Assembly: GCA_001899715.1 (NCBI GenBank)
Contig: MKWI01000006.1
Location: 186,001-250,000, forward strand
Reading direction: 5' to 3'
DNA from: Sphingobium sp. 66-54
GTDB taxonomy: Bacteria > Pseudomonadota > Alphaproteobacteria > Sphingomonadales > Sphingomonadaceae
DNA: 64,000 nucleotides
Shown here: piece after piece, positions 17,030 through 27,612 of the stretch
How positions within the stretch are numbered: the first letter of the stretch is position 1
Layout of the letters: the number at the start of each line of letters is the position of its first letter
Program-made: the position numbers and the translations under genes
The notes under the pieces: model-generated
Databases searched by the model: none
Told to the model about the DNA's origin: nothing
The model's input: the letters and a program-made list of their open reading frames with translations, nothing else

Positions 17030-17239
17030 GGCAGCACCCTTTTCGGCGGGGTGGCAAGACTATCCTACAGCGAAACCCTGCATCGAGTCCCCCGCATGCG
17101 TATCCGCCGGGCTGGCATGGCGGTCGTTTTGCCCCTCAAAACCCCGCGTTGAAGGGCGATGCCACCCGCAGTATCTCGAACCGGACAGCATTCTGAAAAG
17201 CCTCTAGGCAGGCGCGGCGCGCTCCGGCATGAGGCGCGC

Positions 17240-18043
17240 ATGAGCCTCACCGACGATATCGCCCTCGCGCACCGCCTCGCCGACGCGGCGGGGGCCGCGA
17301 TCCGCCCTTTCTTCCGCGCGCCCTATGCCATCGAGGACAAGGCCGACGCCTCCCCCGTGACGGAGGCCGACCGCGCTGCCGAACGGGCGATGCGCGCGCT
17401 GCTCGACGCCGAGCGGCCGCGCGACGGCGTGGTGGGCGAGGAATATGGCACGACGCGCGAGGGCGCCGCGCGGCAATGGGTGCTCGATCCCATCGACGGC
17501 ACGCGCAGCTTCATCGTGGGCCGGCCGATCTTCGGCACGCTGATCGCGCTGATGCAGGACGGCTGGCCGGTGCTCGGCATCATCGACCAGCCGATCAGCG
17601 GCGAGCGCTGGGTGGGCGCGATAGGGCAGGCGACGACCTTCAACGGCAAGCCCGCCCGCACGCGCGCCTGCCGCACTCTGCTCGGCGCGCAGATCGCCAC
17701 CACCAGCCCGCACCTGTTCGACGCGCATGAAGGCGAACATTATCTCGGGCTGGTGGCGGCCGTCTCGGGCGGGCAGGCGCGACAGGGGCCGGTCTATGGC
17801 GGCGACTGCTACAATTACGGACTGCTGGCGAGCGGCCATATCGACATCGTGGTCGAGGCCGGCCTCCAGCTCTACGATTATGCCGCGCTGGTGCCGATCG
17901 TGGAGGGCGCGGGCGGCCACATGTGCGACTGGTCCGGCGAGCCGCTGACCGACGCCTGCGACGGCAACGTCATCGCCATCGGCGATCCGGCGCGGCTGGA
18001 GGACGTGATCGAGGCGCTGGCCGGAGCACATCACGCACATTGA
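17240..18043 (+). CDS. hisN: Histidinol-phosphatase, inositol-monophosphatase family
   Basis: The 267-residue enzyme dephosphorylates L-histidinol phosphate in histidine synthesis. The family metal-binding motifs are present: VVGEEYG (Glu), WVLDPIDGTRSFIVGRPIFG (two Asp), and the C-terminal LQLYDYAALVPIVEGAGG. The FIVGRPIFGT segment after the DPIDGT box is the feature that distinguishes HisN-type from classical SuhB. Inositol or other sugar phosphatase activity is the alternative. The ATG at 17240 is used; the frame extends upstream to 17159 without family similarity. Confidence 0.87.
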   Translation: MSLTDDIALAHRLADAAGAAIRPFFRAPYAIEDKADASPVTEADRAAERAMRALLDAERPRDGVVGEEYGTTREGAARQWVLDPIDGTRSFIVGRPIFGTLIALMQDGWPVLGIIDQPISGERWVGAIGQATTFNGKPARTRACRTLLGAQIATTSPHLFDAHEGEHYLGLVAAVSGGQARQGPVYGGDCYNYGLLASGHIDIVVEAGLQLYDYAALVPIVEGAGGHMCDWSGEPLTDACDGNVIAIGDPARLEDVIEALAGAHHAH

Positions 18044-18078
18044 GCCGCCGCGCCCGGCGGATCGACACGGCTAAGCTT

Positions 18079-18155
18079 GTTCTCCCGCGAAGGCAGGAGT
18101 CCAAGGTCCAGCCGAGGGTCCTTGCCGCCCTGGGCTCCTGCCTGCGCAGGAACAC
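18079..18155. repeat. Inverted palindromic repeat pair, GCTCCTGC family
   Basis: Left arm 18079-18103 and right arm 18131-18155 are inverted copies with small changes (CTCCCGC, AGTCCA). The element fills the gap between convergent hisN and the small lipoprotein gene. Confidence 0.82.
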
Positions 18156-18203
18156 GGCGCCGTTCCGAAGAACATCTCTCCGTTCATATCGCGTGCGGCT
18201 GGA

Positions 18204-18398
18204 TCAATCCGCCACGGTGCCGGCCACGGCGCCCACGCCGGCGCCGATCACGGCTCCGTCCTTGACGTCATGATCGGTCACGGCCGCCGCACCGGCGCCA
18301 ACCGCCGCGCCGATCCCGGCGCCGCGCACTGTGGAACAGCCTGACAGGGCCAGCGCACCGGCCGCGATCAGCGGCAGCCAGAGAAAGTTCGGGTTCAT
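18204..18398 (-). CDS. Small glycine-zipper lipoprotein
   Basis: The 64-residue protein has a lipoprotein signal sequence ending in the lipobox LSGC at about residues 18-21, so the mature lipoprotein is only about 44 residues long. The rest is a glycine zipper: AGIGAAVGAGAAAVT and GAVIGAGVGAVAGTVAD, with small residues every four positions, typical of small outer-membrane-associated proteins that oligomerise in membranes. Similar short lipoproteins are common in sphingomonads. The gene lies between hisN and pyrE in the leftward direction, with no obvious functional link. Confidence 0.8.
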   Translation of the reverse strand: MNPNFLWLPLIAAGALALSGCSTVRGAGIGAAVGAGAAAVTDHDVKDGAVIGAGVGAVAGTVAD

Positions 18399-18488
18399 CG
18401 CTCATCCTTTCTTCGCAGCCCCCTCTTTCTGTGCAACCCCTGTGCGAAGAACCCCTGGCCGCGAAGGCCGTTCCCGGCCGCGAGCGCC

Positions 18489-19019
18489 CTATCCGCCGGC
18501 GAGGTCCGCCCGCGTCAGGGCCGCACGCACCGGCAGATCGGGCAGGCCGGCGATATGCGGAGCCCCCTCGCCGCGCCAGATCGCGCAGACCACGCCGACG
18601 ATTTGCGCCCCGGCGGCGCGGACGAGCGCGGCGGCGTCGGCGACCGCCCCGCCGGTGGTGATGACATCCTCGACCAGCAGCACGCGCCGGCCGGTCACGT
18701 CCCCGCCCTCGACCGCTAGGCAGGTGCCGTAGCTTTTCGCCTGCTTGCGCACGAACACCGCCGGCAGGCCCGAGCCGAGCGCCATGGCGGTGGCGATCGG
18801 CACGCCGCCCAGCTCCAGCCCGGCGAGCACCTCCGTCTCGGGCGGCACCAAGGCGAGCATGGCGTCGGCGACGCGGCGCAACAGGGCGGGATCGCCCTCG
18901 AAGCGATATTTGTCGAAATAGGTATCGGCAATCTGCCCGGAGCGGAGCCGGAAGCTGCCGCGCAGGGTAGCGACACGGGCGATATCCGCTGCCAGCGCCG
19001 GGTCGGGCGGCCGGGTCAT
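18489..19019 (-). CDS. pyrE: Orotate phosphoribosyltransferase
   Basis: The 176-residue cytoplasmic enzyme joins orotate and PRPP to give orotidine 5'-phosphate in pyrimidine synthesis. The 13-residue PRPP-binding motif VLLVEDVITTGGA is present (about residue 115), and the flexible catalytic loop carries VRKQAKSYGT. It is shorter than the E. coli enzyme (213 residues), matching the compact alphaproteobacterial form. Its ATG overlaps the stop codon of the M19 dipeptidase gene (ATGA), so translation is coupled. Confidence 0.93.
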   Translation of the reverse strand: MTRPPDPALAADIARVATLRGSFRLRSGQIADTYFDKYRFEGDPALLRRVADAMLALVPPETEVLAGLELGGVPIATAMALGSGLPAVFVRKQAKSYGTCLAVEGGDVTGRRVLLVEDVITTGGAVADAAALVRAAGAQIVGVVCAIWRGEGAPHIAGLPDLPVRAALTRADLAGG

Positions 19020-20320
19020 GGTGCCGCCTCCGCCCCGTCGAGCGCCCGGATTGTCGCGGTGGCGGGCAGCTCGTTCGCCATGCTCGCCGCCACCTTCTCC
19101 GCCTGCGCCATCACGCGCAGGATGTTGCCGCCGGCCAACCTGGCGATATCCGCGTCGCTCCAGCCGCGCTTCATCAGTTCAAGAAGCAGCGGCGGATAGC
19201 TCTCGACACCCTCCATACCCTCCGGCAGCGCGGGCAGGCCGTCATAATCGCCGCCGAGGCCGACATGATCGTGCCCGGCGACCTTGGCGATATGGTCGAT
19301 ATGGTCGGCCACCATCTGCACCGTCACCTTGGGCTCGGGATGATCCCTGAGCCACACGTCCATCGCCGCCTTCGCCCGCTCGGGCTGGCCGATATAGAGC
19401 CCGTTCAAGGGCGGCTGGTTGTAGAGCGCCTGCTGCGCGCCCTGCTCGACGCCCCACACCCGCCGCGCCTCGGAGATGTAATTGGGCGCGAAGGCGACCA
19501 TCACCACGCCGCCATTCTCCGCCACCTTGCGCAGCACCGCGTCCGACACGTTGCGGGGATGATCGCACAAGGCCCGCGCGCTGGAATGGGAGAAGATGAC
19601 CGGCGCCTTGCTGGCGGCCAGCGCATCCAGCATCGTCCCCTCGCTGACATGGGCGAGATCGACCAGCATGCCGAGGCGGTTCAGCTCGTGCACCACCGCC
19701 ACGCCGAACGGCGTCAGCCCGTCATGGCGGGGATTATCGGTAGCGCTATCCGCCCAGTCGGTCGTCTTGCTGTGGGTGAGCGTAAGATAGCGCGCACCAA
19801 GCGCGGCATAGGTCCGCAGCACGGCGAAACTTTCGTCGATCTGGCCGCCGCCCTCCACGCCGATCAGCGAGGCGATGCGGCCCGCCTTGTGCGCGGCGCG
19901 AACGTCCGCGGCGGTGCGGGCCAAGGTGAAGCTTTCCGGGGAGCGGGCGACGATGGATTTGACGAGATCGAGCTGGTCGAGCGTGCGGCGAACCTGCTCG
20001 ACCGGCGGCAGCTCGGCCGGGACATAGACCGACCAGAACTGCCCGCCGACCATGCCGAGGCGCAGCCGCTCGATGTCGGTATCGTAGGTCACGGGGTCGA
20101 GACGGCGCAGGTCCATCGTCCAGCGGGCGTCGCCAGCGCGCAGGGCGAGCATGCCGGGCCAGTCGTTGTGCCCGTCGATCAGCGGGGTCTGCGCGAGCAG
20201 CTTGCGCAGACGCGGCAGGTTCGGGTCGGCAGGATCAGCCGGGGCGGCGACGGCGGCGGATGCGCCCGCCAGCAAAAGCGCGAGAAGCGCGGCGACACGC
20301 GGCGGGCGAAGGTGGATCAT
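19016..20320 (-). CDS. Membrane dipeptidase (peptidase family M19)
   Basis: The 434-residue protein has an N-terminal signal peptide (hydrophobic VAALLALLLAGASAAVAA), so it acts outside the cytoplasm. The binuclear zinc ligands of renal-dipeptidase-type enzymes are visible in order: LIDGHNDWP (His and Asp), IGVEGGGQ (bridging Glu), DLAHVSEG (His) and FSHSSARAL (His). VGLGGDYDGLPALPEGMEGV is the usual substrate-binding segment. These enzymes hydrolyse dipeptides, including those with D-residues at the C-terminal side. The gene is translationally coupled to pyrE downstream. Confidence 0.93.
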   Translation of the reverse strand: MIHLRPPRVAALLALLLAGASAAVAAPADPADPNLPRLRKLLAQTPLIDGHNDWPGMLALRAGDARWTMDLRRLDPVTYDTDIERLRLGMVGGQFWSVYVPAELPPVEQVRRTLDQLDLVKSIVARSPESFTLARTAADVRAAHKAGRIASLIGVEGGGQIDESFAVLRTYAALGARYLTLTHSKTTDWADSATDNPRHDGLTPFGVAVVHELNRLGMLVDLAHVSEGTMLDALAASKAPVIFSHSSARALCDHPRNVSDAVLRKVAENGGVVMVAFAPNYISEARRVWGVEQGAQQALYNQPPLNGLYIGQPERAKAAMDVWLRDHPEPKVTVQMVADHIDHIAKVAGHDHVGLGGDYDGLPALPEGMEGVESYPPLLLELMKRGWSDADIARLAGGNILRVMAQAEKVAASMANELPATATIRALDGAEAAP

Positions 20321-20405
20321 GGCCGCCTTTTAAGCAGGCGGACCGCCGGGTGGGAAGCGGGATTGCACGGGGTGGGTATGCGAGAAGCCGCTTCTCCGAC
20401 CGTCC

Positions 20406-20430
20406 GTGCTCCTGCCAAAGCAGGAGCGCA
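20406..20430. repeat. Single arm of the GCTCCTGC palindrome family
   Basis: GTGCTCCTGCCAAAGCAGGA followed by GCGCA matches the left arm of the paired repeats. No right arm follows. It lies just past the end of the lipid-kinase gene, partly over the region upstream of the M19 gene. Confidence 0.65.
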
Positions 20431-20437
20431 ATGAGCG

Positions 20438-21277
20438 CTACCGCCAGAGCACCGCGCCCTGCGCCGCATGGAACCACACGGCGGACGGCTCCAGCCGCGC
20501 GTCGAGCTTGCCGCGCAGCGTCCGCTTCTCGCCGTCGACCAGCATGTCGATCCGGCCGTGCGTCGCTTCCAGCACCAGCGCCTTGTGGCTGCCCAGCCGC
20601 TCGGATGGGCCTTCGCGGAAGTCGCCCTGCAACCAGGCGAGGCCGTGCTTGAACAGGTCCGCCGCGCTGGCGGCGAGGATGCCATAAGCTTCGATTCCCC
20701 CGTCTGAGGGCTCCAGATAGATGGCCGGGAACTGCGCTTCCTGTCCCGCGATACGCACGCCCGATTCGTCCAGCGTGGCGCCCAGCGCGCGGGGCACGCT
20801 GCCGGCGAGCGCGGCGAGATCGAGATTGCGCATATCCTCCCGCACATCGCCCCACAGCGCAGTCGGCCCGGCGACGATGCCGGCATAAGCGGTGATATCG
20901 CCCGCGCGGATCATCGGCGCACGCAGCCGCTTGCCTTCGCCCGCCAGCCAGGCCCGCACGATATCCGGCGCGGTCCGGTCGCCGTGGAGCGCGCCGCAGA
21001 GCAGGTTCATGGTGCCGCCGGGCAGTACGAGCAGCGTGCCCTCCCAGCCCGCCAGCGCATCGGCCGCCGCGCTGATCGAGCCGTCGCCGCTGAGGATGAC
21101 GATGAGGTCCAGCCCCTCGGCCCGCGCCGCCTCCGCGCCCGGCAGATCCTCCTCGCCCAGCGCCAGCGTGCGGCCGATCGGCTGGCCGGCATCGGCGAAC
21201 AATGCTTCCAGCTCGGCGACCAGCGCCTCGTCATAGCTGCCGCTGCGCGGATTGGTGATGAACAGGCTTTTCGTCAT
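20438..21277 (-). CDS. Diacylglycerol-kinase-type lipid kinase
   Basis: The 279-residue protein belongs to the DAGK catalytic-domain family (YegS/DgkB-like). The entry motif TNPRSGS lies at residues 7-13, the nucleotide-binding GDG motif is [14 protein letters not shown] (about 65), and LPGGTMNLL (about 88) replaces the usual PxGTxN. The C-terminal half (about 130-279) is the second beta-rich domain. It would phosphorylate diacylglycerol or a related lipid at the membrane; the exact lipid is unknown. The ATG at 21277 fits the family start. It is divergent from sdhB. Confidence 0.86.
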   Translation of the reverse strand: MTKSLFITNPRSGSYDEALVAELEALFADAGQPIGRTLALGEEDLPGAEAARAEGLDLIVILSGDGSISAAADALAGWEGTLLVLPGGTMNLLCGALHGDRTAPDIVRAWLAGEGKRLRAPMIRAGDITAYAGIVAGPTALWGDVREDMRNLDLAALAGSVPRALGATLDESGVRIAGQEAQFPAIYLEPSDGGIEAYGILAASAADLFKHGLAWLQGDFREGPSERLGSHKALVLEATHGRIDMLVDGEKRTLRGKLDARLEPSAVWFHAAQGAVLWR

Positions 21278-21435
21278 GGCACCAAAACCCTCCATGCGCC
21301 CAAAAGGATGCCACACCCGCGCCAAAAGCCCGTTTCCCCCGGTCTCGCCCCTTGAGCCGGCGGGAGCGACGCGCTAGGACGCCCCCCATCATACGACGCG
21401 CCGTCTGCCGCGCGCCATGCCAGGGATGTGTCGCG

Positions 21436-22221
21436 ATGGCCGAATTTACTCTCCCCGCCAACAGTGTCGTGCGCAAGAAGGGCGCGGTTCACAAGGCCGC
21501 CGATGATGCCGAGCACGTCAAGAGCTTCAAGGTCTATCGCTACGATCCCGATTCGGGCGAGAACCCGCGCTACGACACGTTCGAGATCGACCTGGACGAG
21601 TGCGGCCCGATGGTGCTGGACGCGCTCATCAAGATGAAGGGCGAGCAGGATTCGTCGCTCACTTTCCGCCGCTCGTGCCGTGAGGGGATTTGCGGTTCCT
21701 GCGCGATGAACATCAACGGCAAGAACGGCCTCGCCTGCACCACCGCAATCGAGGACTGCAAGGGCGAGGTGCGCATCACCCCGCTGCCGCACATGGAGGT
21801 CATCAAGGACCTCGTGCCGGACTTCACCCATTTCTACGCGCAATACAGCTCCATCAAGCCCTGGCTGCAAACGGTGACGCCGCCGCCCAGCGGCAAGGAG
21901 CGGCTGCAAAGCCCGGAGGACCGCGCCAAGCTGGACGGGCTCTACGAGTGCATCCTGTGCGCCTGCTGCTCGACGAGCTGCCCGAGCTACTGGTGGAATT
22001 CGGACAAGTTCCTCGGCCCGGCGATCCTGCTGCAAGCCTATCGCTGGCTGGCGGACAGCCGCGACGAATATACCGGCGAGCGGCTGGACGATCTGGAGGA
22101 TCCCTTCCGGCTCTATCGCTGCCACACCATCATGAACTGCTCCAACGTCTGCCCCAAGGGGCTGAACCCGGCCAAGGCGATCGCCGAAACCAAGAAGATG
22201 ATGGTCGAGCGGTCCATCTGA
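21436..22221 (+). CDS. sdhB: Succinate dehydrogenase iron-sulfur subunit
   Basis: The 261-residue subunit of complex II passes electrons from the FAD subunit to quinone. The N-terminal ferredoxin domain has the 2Fe-2S ligands in [20 protein letters not shown](C); the C-terminal domain has [11 protein letters not shown] and [11 protein letters not shown] for the 4Fe-4S and 3Fe-4S centres. The length is standard. It is alone here: the gene upstream is a divergent lipid kinase, so sdhC, sdhD and sdhA must be elsewhere, unlike the usual sdhCDAB operon. zapE follows 61 bases later. Confidence 0.96.
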   Translation: MAEFTLPANSVVRKKGAVHKAADDAEHVKSFKVYRYDPDSGENPRYDTFEIDLDECGPMVLDALIKMKGEQDSSLTFRRSCREGICGSCAMNINGKNGLACTTAIEDCKGEVRITPLPHMEVIKDLVPDFTHFYAQYSSIKPWLQTVTPPPSGKERLQSPEDRAKLDGLYECILCACCSTSCPSYWWNSDKFLGPAILLQAYRWLADSRDEYTGERLDDLEDPFRLYRCHTIMNCSNVCPKGLNPAKAIAETKKMMVERSI

Positions 22222-22282
22222 TGCGCAGCCGCGTGCCGCCGCCGGCGGCGCTCATGCCTCATCGCCGATATCCCCGGGCGGC

Positions 22283-23401
22283 GTGACCACCGTCATCGCC
22301 CGCTACGATGCGCTGGTCGCGGCCAGCGAGTTGACGCCCGACGCGGACCAGCGGGCGGCGGCGCTGCGCCTCACCCGCTTGCAGGAGGAACTGGAGGCGG
22401 CGCCTCGGCGCGGATCGGTGCTCTGGCGGATGCTGCGCAAGTCGCCCGAGCCGGTGCGCGGCGTCTATATGTGGGGCGGTGTCGGGCGCGGCAAGTCGAT
22501 GCTGATGGACCTGCTGCGCGATTGCCTGGAAGGCACGGCCAGGCGGCGCACCCATTTCCACGAGTTCATGCTGGACGTGCACGCCCGCCTGCGCACGGCG
22601 CGCGAGAGCGAGAGCGGCGACCCGATTCCGCCCGTCGCCAGCGCCATCGCGGCGGACGTGCGGGTGCTGCTGTTCGACGAGATGGTGGTCAACAACATGG
22701 CGGACGCGGCGATCATGTCGCGCCTGTTTACCGCCCTGCTCGATGCCGGGGTGACGCTGGTCGCCACCTCCAACCGCGCGCCGGACGATCTCTACAAGGA
22801 CGGGCTGAACCGCGAGCTGTTCCTGCCCTTCATCGCGCTGCTCAAGGAGCGGCTGGACGTGCTGCCGCTCAATGGTCCGACCGACTACCGGCTCGACCGG
22901 CTGGGCGATGCGGGCACCTGGCACACGCCCAATGGCGAGGCGACCACGGCCGCGCTGCGGGAGATTTTCTTCCGCCTCACCGACTATCCGCCCGAGGACA
23001 GCGCGCATGTGCCAAGCGAGGAACTGGCGATCCCCGGCGGGCGCACGCTGCACGTGCCCAAATCGCTCAAGGGCGTCGCCGTCTTTTCCTTCAAGCGGCT
23101 GTGCGGGGAGGCGCGCGGCGCGAGCGACTATCTCGCCATCGCCCGGCGTTTCCACGCCGTCATCATCGTGGGCATCCCGGTGCTGGGGCCGGAGAAGCGC
23201 AACGAGGCGGCGCGGTTCGTGACGCTGATCGACGCTCTCTACGAGCATAAGGTGAAGCTCATCGCCGGGGCCGACGCAGAGCCGGCCGATCTCTATCCGG
23301 AGGGCGACGGCCGGTTCGAATTCGAGCGTACCGTCTCGCGCCTGATGGAGATGCAATCGCTGGATTATCTGGCGCTTGGTCACGGCGCACACGCAGCTTG
23401 A
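22283..23401 (+). CDS. zapE: Cell-division AAA+ family ATPase ZapE (AFG1-like)
   Basis: The 372-residue protein starts at GTG. The Walker A motif is GGVGRGKSM (about residue 67), Walker B is VLLFDEMVV, and sensor-type residue ATSNRAP follows, all characteristic of the AFG1/ZapE ATPases. ZapE interacts with FtsZ at late division in E. coli, and eukaryotic AFG1 acts in mitochondrial quality control. In alphaproteobacteria it commonly precedes mdh-suc genes, as in this window apart from the two glycosyltransferase genes that intervene. Confidence 0.93.
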   Translation: MTTVIARYDALVAASELTPDADQRAAALRLTRLQEELEAAPRRGSVLWRMLRKSPEPVRGVYMWGGVGRGKSMLMDLLRDCLEGTARRRTHFHEFMLDVHARLRTARESESGDPIPPVASAIAADVRVLLFDEMVVNNMADAAIMSRLFTALLDAGVTLVATSNRAPDDLYKDGLNRELFLPFIALLKERLDVLPLNGPTDYRLDRLGDAGTWHTPNGEATTAALREIFFRLTDYPPEDSAHVPSEELAIPGGRTLHVPKSLKGVAVFSFKRLCGEARGASDYLAIARRFHAVIIVGIPVLGPEKRNEAARFVTLIDALYEHKVKLIAGADAEPADLYPEGDGRFEFERTVSRLMEMQSLDYLALGHGAHAA

Positions 23402-23478
23402 CGCAATATTAGGACCAATCGGATAAAGCCGCGCGACAAGCCGGCCCGAATGTGTAGGTCAGGACCGGCCTATCCGGG

Positions 23479-25140
23479 ATGCAAGCCAGAATAGCAGACG
23501 GGCAGATAGGGAGCGACGTGGGACAAGGCGACAAGACGATCTGGCGCTTCCGGTTCGCCGTGGCGCTGGTGCTGCTCATCCTCGCGGTCGGCGCGATCGT
23601 CTTTGCGCAGGCGCAAAACGTCTGGGTGGACGAAAGCACCCAGCTTTCCGGCATGACACTGACGCCCGGCCCGCTGATGGGCTGGCTGGCCGGCACGCTC
23701 ACCATGCCGTTCGGCGTGCCGTCCGACCGCATGCCGCCGCTCAGTTACCTGCTCGACATGCCGGCCTGGCGCCTCTCGGGCGGCAGCGTGCTGGCGATGC
23801 GGTTCTACCATGCCGCCATGGTGGCGGGCGGTATCCTCCTCCTGATGGCCGCCATGGCCCGCCGGTTCGGCCCGCGCAGCGCGCTGCTGGCGGGGCTGTT
23901 CCTGGTCCTCTCGCCCAAGGTGATCGACATCGCAGTCGAGATCCGCGCCTATCCGCTGTTCCTGGCGATCACCTGCGCGCAGGTGGCGCTGCTGGTCCGC
24001 GGCGAGGTGGCCGCGCGGCCCCGGCGGCTGGCGCTGTTCCTGCTGCTCGGCCTGGCCAGCGCCTATACGCATTTCTTCGGCGTGGTGGCGACCTCCGCGC
24101 TGTTCGTGGCCGCGTTCATCGACGCGCCGACGGTGCGCACCGCCGTTCGCGCCGTCCTGGGCTACGGACTGTTCCTGCTCCTCTGTCTCGGCCTGCTGCC
24201 GTTCATCACCGGGGCGTCCTCCATCACCAACAGCGATCTGCCGCCCGCCGCCCCCGGCTTTGGCGCCATCGCCGCCTTTGCCGGCCAGACGCTCGGCAAT
24301 GTCCAGTGGATGGTCAATCCCGCCATCGCCGTCCTGTTCTTCGCCGGCACCCTGCTGCTGCTCGTGCTCGGCGCCATCGGCCTTGCCGGCCTGTTCGCCC
24401 GCCGCGGCCTCGCCGTGCGGCACGAGCCGGCTTCGGGCATGGCGCTCGCCCTGCTCGCCGGCTTCGTTGTGGTGGTGGCCGCCGCCTTCGTTCTCAGCGG
24501 CTTCAACACCATCTCGCCGCGCTATAATATCTGGATGATGCCGCCGCTCGCGGTGCTGCTGGCACTTTGCGCGGACGGCCTGCTCGCACCGGCCGGCAAG
24601 AGCGCCCGCCTCGTCCGGCTCGGCGCACTGGCGCTGACCGGCATCGGCGCCGTCTGGGGGCAGGCCTGGTTCCTCTCGCGTGCCGAGCTGTTCATCCACG
24701 GTCCCTCGCGCACATTGGAGGCGCTGCTGGCGCGGGCCGGGCCGGGCACCGCCATCCTCCATGCCGGCGAGCGCTGGGGCTGGGCGGGCTTTCCGCTGAG
24801 CTGGGCACACGGGCGCGCGCTCGACCAATGGCTGCTCAGCCCGGATGGCCGCTCTGCGACGCACCTGCGCTTCGGCCAGCCGCTGGGCAAGCCGGAGCCG
24901 CTGAGCGCGCTCGCGCCTTACCGGACGCTGCTGGTCAACCGCGTCGACCTCAAGAGCTACCCGGACCTGCGTCTGGTCGACAGCACCGCGCTGGCGCCAG
25001 CACCGGCCGCCACACCGGCGCTCGCGCCCCGGCTCGCCGACGCCGGCTGGCTTGGCAGCGAAATTTTAGTCAAGCCGGGCTATTACGCCCTGACCGCCCA
25101 ACTCTACCGCAAGCGCCCAGAGCCCGATAACGCACCCTGA
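23479..25140 (+). CDS. GT-C membrane glycosyltransferase (family 39/ArnT-like)
   Basis: The 553-residue protein has about ten to twelve transmembrane helices in residues 25-420, and a periplasmic C-terminal part of about 130 residues. The first periplasmic loop after helix 1 carries NVWVDESTQLSG, the acidic (D-E) motif used by GT-C enzymes to bind a polyprenyl-phosphate sugar donor. VEIRAYPLFL in the middle fits the family as well. It would transfer a sugar from a lipid-linked donor to a periplasmic acceptor. The gene that follows encodes a polyprenyl-phosphate-sugar synthase fused to GtrA, a natural supplier of the donor. The acceptor is unknown. Confidence 0.82.
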   Translation: MQARIADGQIGSDVGQGDKTIWRFRFAVALVLLILAVGAIVFAQAQNVWVDESTQLSGMTLTPGPLMGWLAGTLTMPFGVPSDRMPPLSYLLDMPAWRLSGGSVLAMRFYHAAMVAGGILLLMAAMARRFGPRSALLAGLFLVLSPKVIDIAVEIRAYPLFLAITCAQVALLVRGEVAARPRRLALFLLLGLASAYTHFFGVVATSALFVAAFIDAPTVRTAVRAVLGYGLFLLLCLGLLPFITGASSITNSDLPPAAPGFGAIAAFAGQTLGNVQWMVNPAIAVLFFAGTLLLLVLGAIGLAGLFARRGLAVRHEPASGMALALLAGFVVVVAAAFVLSGFNTISPRYNIWMMPPLAVLLALCADGLLAPAGKSARLVRLGALALTGIGAVWGQAWFLSRAELFIHGPSRTLEALLARAGPGTAILHAGERWGWAGFPLSWAHGRALDQWLLSPDGRSATHLRFGQPLGKPEPLSALAPYRTLLVNRVDLKSYPDLRLVDSTALAPAPAATPALAPRLADAGWLGSEILVKPGYYALTAQLYRKRPEPDNAP

Positions 25141-25177
25141 TAGCGCGCCCTGACAGACGGATGATCCCTTGACCGGC

Positions 25178-26272
25178 ATGATGCTCCCCGCCCAACTCGC
25201 CATCGTTGTGCCGACCTTCAACGAGCGGCAGAACGTGCCGCTGCTCGTCGAACTGGTCGGCAAGGCCCTGCCCGGCATCGCGTGGGAGATCGTCTTCGTC
25301 GACGACGATTCGCCGGACGAGACGGCAGCGGCGGCCCGCGCCCTCGCGCTGGCCGATCCGCGCGTGCGCGTGCTCCAGCGCTATGGCCGGCGCGGCCTCT
25401 CCAGCGCCTGCGTGGAAGGCATATTGGCGACCGCCGCGCCCTATGTGGCGATCATGGACGCAGACCTCCAGCATGACGAGACCATCCTCGCCGCGATGTA
25501 CGAGCGCATCCGGCGGGACGATGTCGATCTGGTCGTGGGCAGCCGCTATGTCGAAGGCGGCGGCATGGGCGAATGGAGCGAGAGCCGGCAGAAGATGAGC
25601 CGTTTCGCGACGAAGCTGGCGCTGCACCTCACCAAGACGCCGATCTCGGACCCGATGAGCGGGTTCATGATGATGCGCCGCGATGCCTTCATGCGCTCGT
25701 TGCCGCACCTTTCCACCGTGGGCTTCAAGATATTGCTCGACATCGCGGCGAGCGCGCCGGTGCCGCTGCGCGTGGCGGAAGTGCCCTATACCTTCCGCAC
25801 CCGCCAATATGGCGAGAGCAAGCTCGATAGCCTAGTGCTGTGGGAATATGTCCAGCTGCTCATGGACAAGATGGTGGGGCACCTCATCCCGGTACGCTTC
25901 CTCAGCTTCGCCATGGTCGGCGGATTCGGCGTGGTGGTGCATTTCACGGTGCTTACGCTGCTGTTCAAGCTGCTCGGCCAGCCGTTCGGTACGGCGCAGA
26001 CGGCGGCAACGCTGGTGGCCATCTCCAGCAACTTCTTCCTCAACAACATGTTCACCTACCGCGACAAGCGGCTGACCGGCTGGGGGTTGGTGCGCGGCTG
26101 GGTGAGCTTCAACCTCGTCTGTGCGTTCGGCGCGGCGGCCAATGTCGGCGTGGCCGACTGGCTGTTCTCGCATCGCTCCTACTGGGCGCTGTCCGCGCTG
26201 GCGGGGATCACGGTGAGCGTGGTGTGGAACTATGTGATGTCGGCCTTCTTCACCTGGCAGAAGAAGCGCTGA
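25178..26272 (+). CDS. Family 2 glycosyltransferase (Dpm1-like) fused to GtrA membrane domain
   Basis: The 364-residue protein has an N-terminal GT2 domain (about 5-235: VVPTFNERQN start, FVDDDSPDET, IMDADLQHDE with the DxD-type metal motif, GSRYVEGGGMGEWS, SGFMMMRRDAF), as in polyprenol-phosphate mannose/glucose synthases. The C-terminal GtrA domain has four helices (about 240-360), ending in NYVMSAFFTWQKKR. It is expected to make polyprenyl-phosphate sugar at the inner face and help flip or present it. The ATG at 25178 is chosen; a TTG at 25169 is in frame. It is 37 bases behind the GT-C gene and forms a unit with it. Confidence 0.87.
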   Translation: MMLPAQLAIVVPTFNERQNVPLLVELVGKALPGIAWEIVFVDDDSPDETAAAARALALADPRVRVLQRYGRRGLSSACVEGILATAAPYVAIMDADLQHDETILAAMYERIRRDDVDLVVGSRYVEGGGMGEWSESRQKMSRFATKLALHLTKTPISDPMSGFMMMRRDAFMRSLPHLSTVGFKILLDIAASAPVPLRVAEVPYTFRTRQYGESKLDSLVLWEYVQLLMDKMVGHLIPVRFLSFAMVGGFGVVVHFTVLTLLFKLLGQPFGTAQTAATLVAISSNFFLNNMFTYRDKRLTGWGLVRGWVSFNLVCAFGAAANVGVADWLFSHRSYWALSALAGITVSVVWNYVMSAFFTWQKKR

Positions 26273-26515
26273 GGCCGCCTTGGGCGGCGCGCGAATCGCG
26301 GCGCCTGTCGACGGCCCGTCATGGAATTCCGGCATTGAACAGGACGCGCGGGGGCCTTGCTCCCCGCGTCGAGGGCTGACGAGCCTCTCCCAAAGCGCTC
26401 GCGAAAGGGTAATCCACGCTCTTTCGGGAGTCATTATTGATATTGCGAACTAATTGCAGATAATTACCGCAAGATCGCCGTCAATGACATTGAACCGTTT
26501 ACGAATTGAGCTTAA

Positions 26516-27520
<1,005 letters not shown>

Positions 27521-27530
27521 AACACTCAAC

Positions 27531-27600
27531 CGTCACCCCGGCGCAGGCCGGGGTCCATCCGCCCTGTTGGGCCTGGATACCGGCCTTCGCCGGTATGACG
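27531..27600. repeat. Inverted palindrome pair, CCCCGGC..GCCGGGG family
   Basis: Left arm 27531-27557 and right arm 27574-27600 are 27-base inverted copies with four differences, separated by 16 bases. Each arm has a GCCGG-type hairpin core around AAGG/CCTT. This sequence type occurs in the window only here and immediately after the next GIY-YIG gene. Confidence 0.85.
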
Positions 27601-27612
27601 CGGTGAGGAAAG

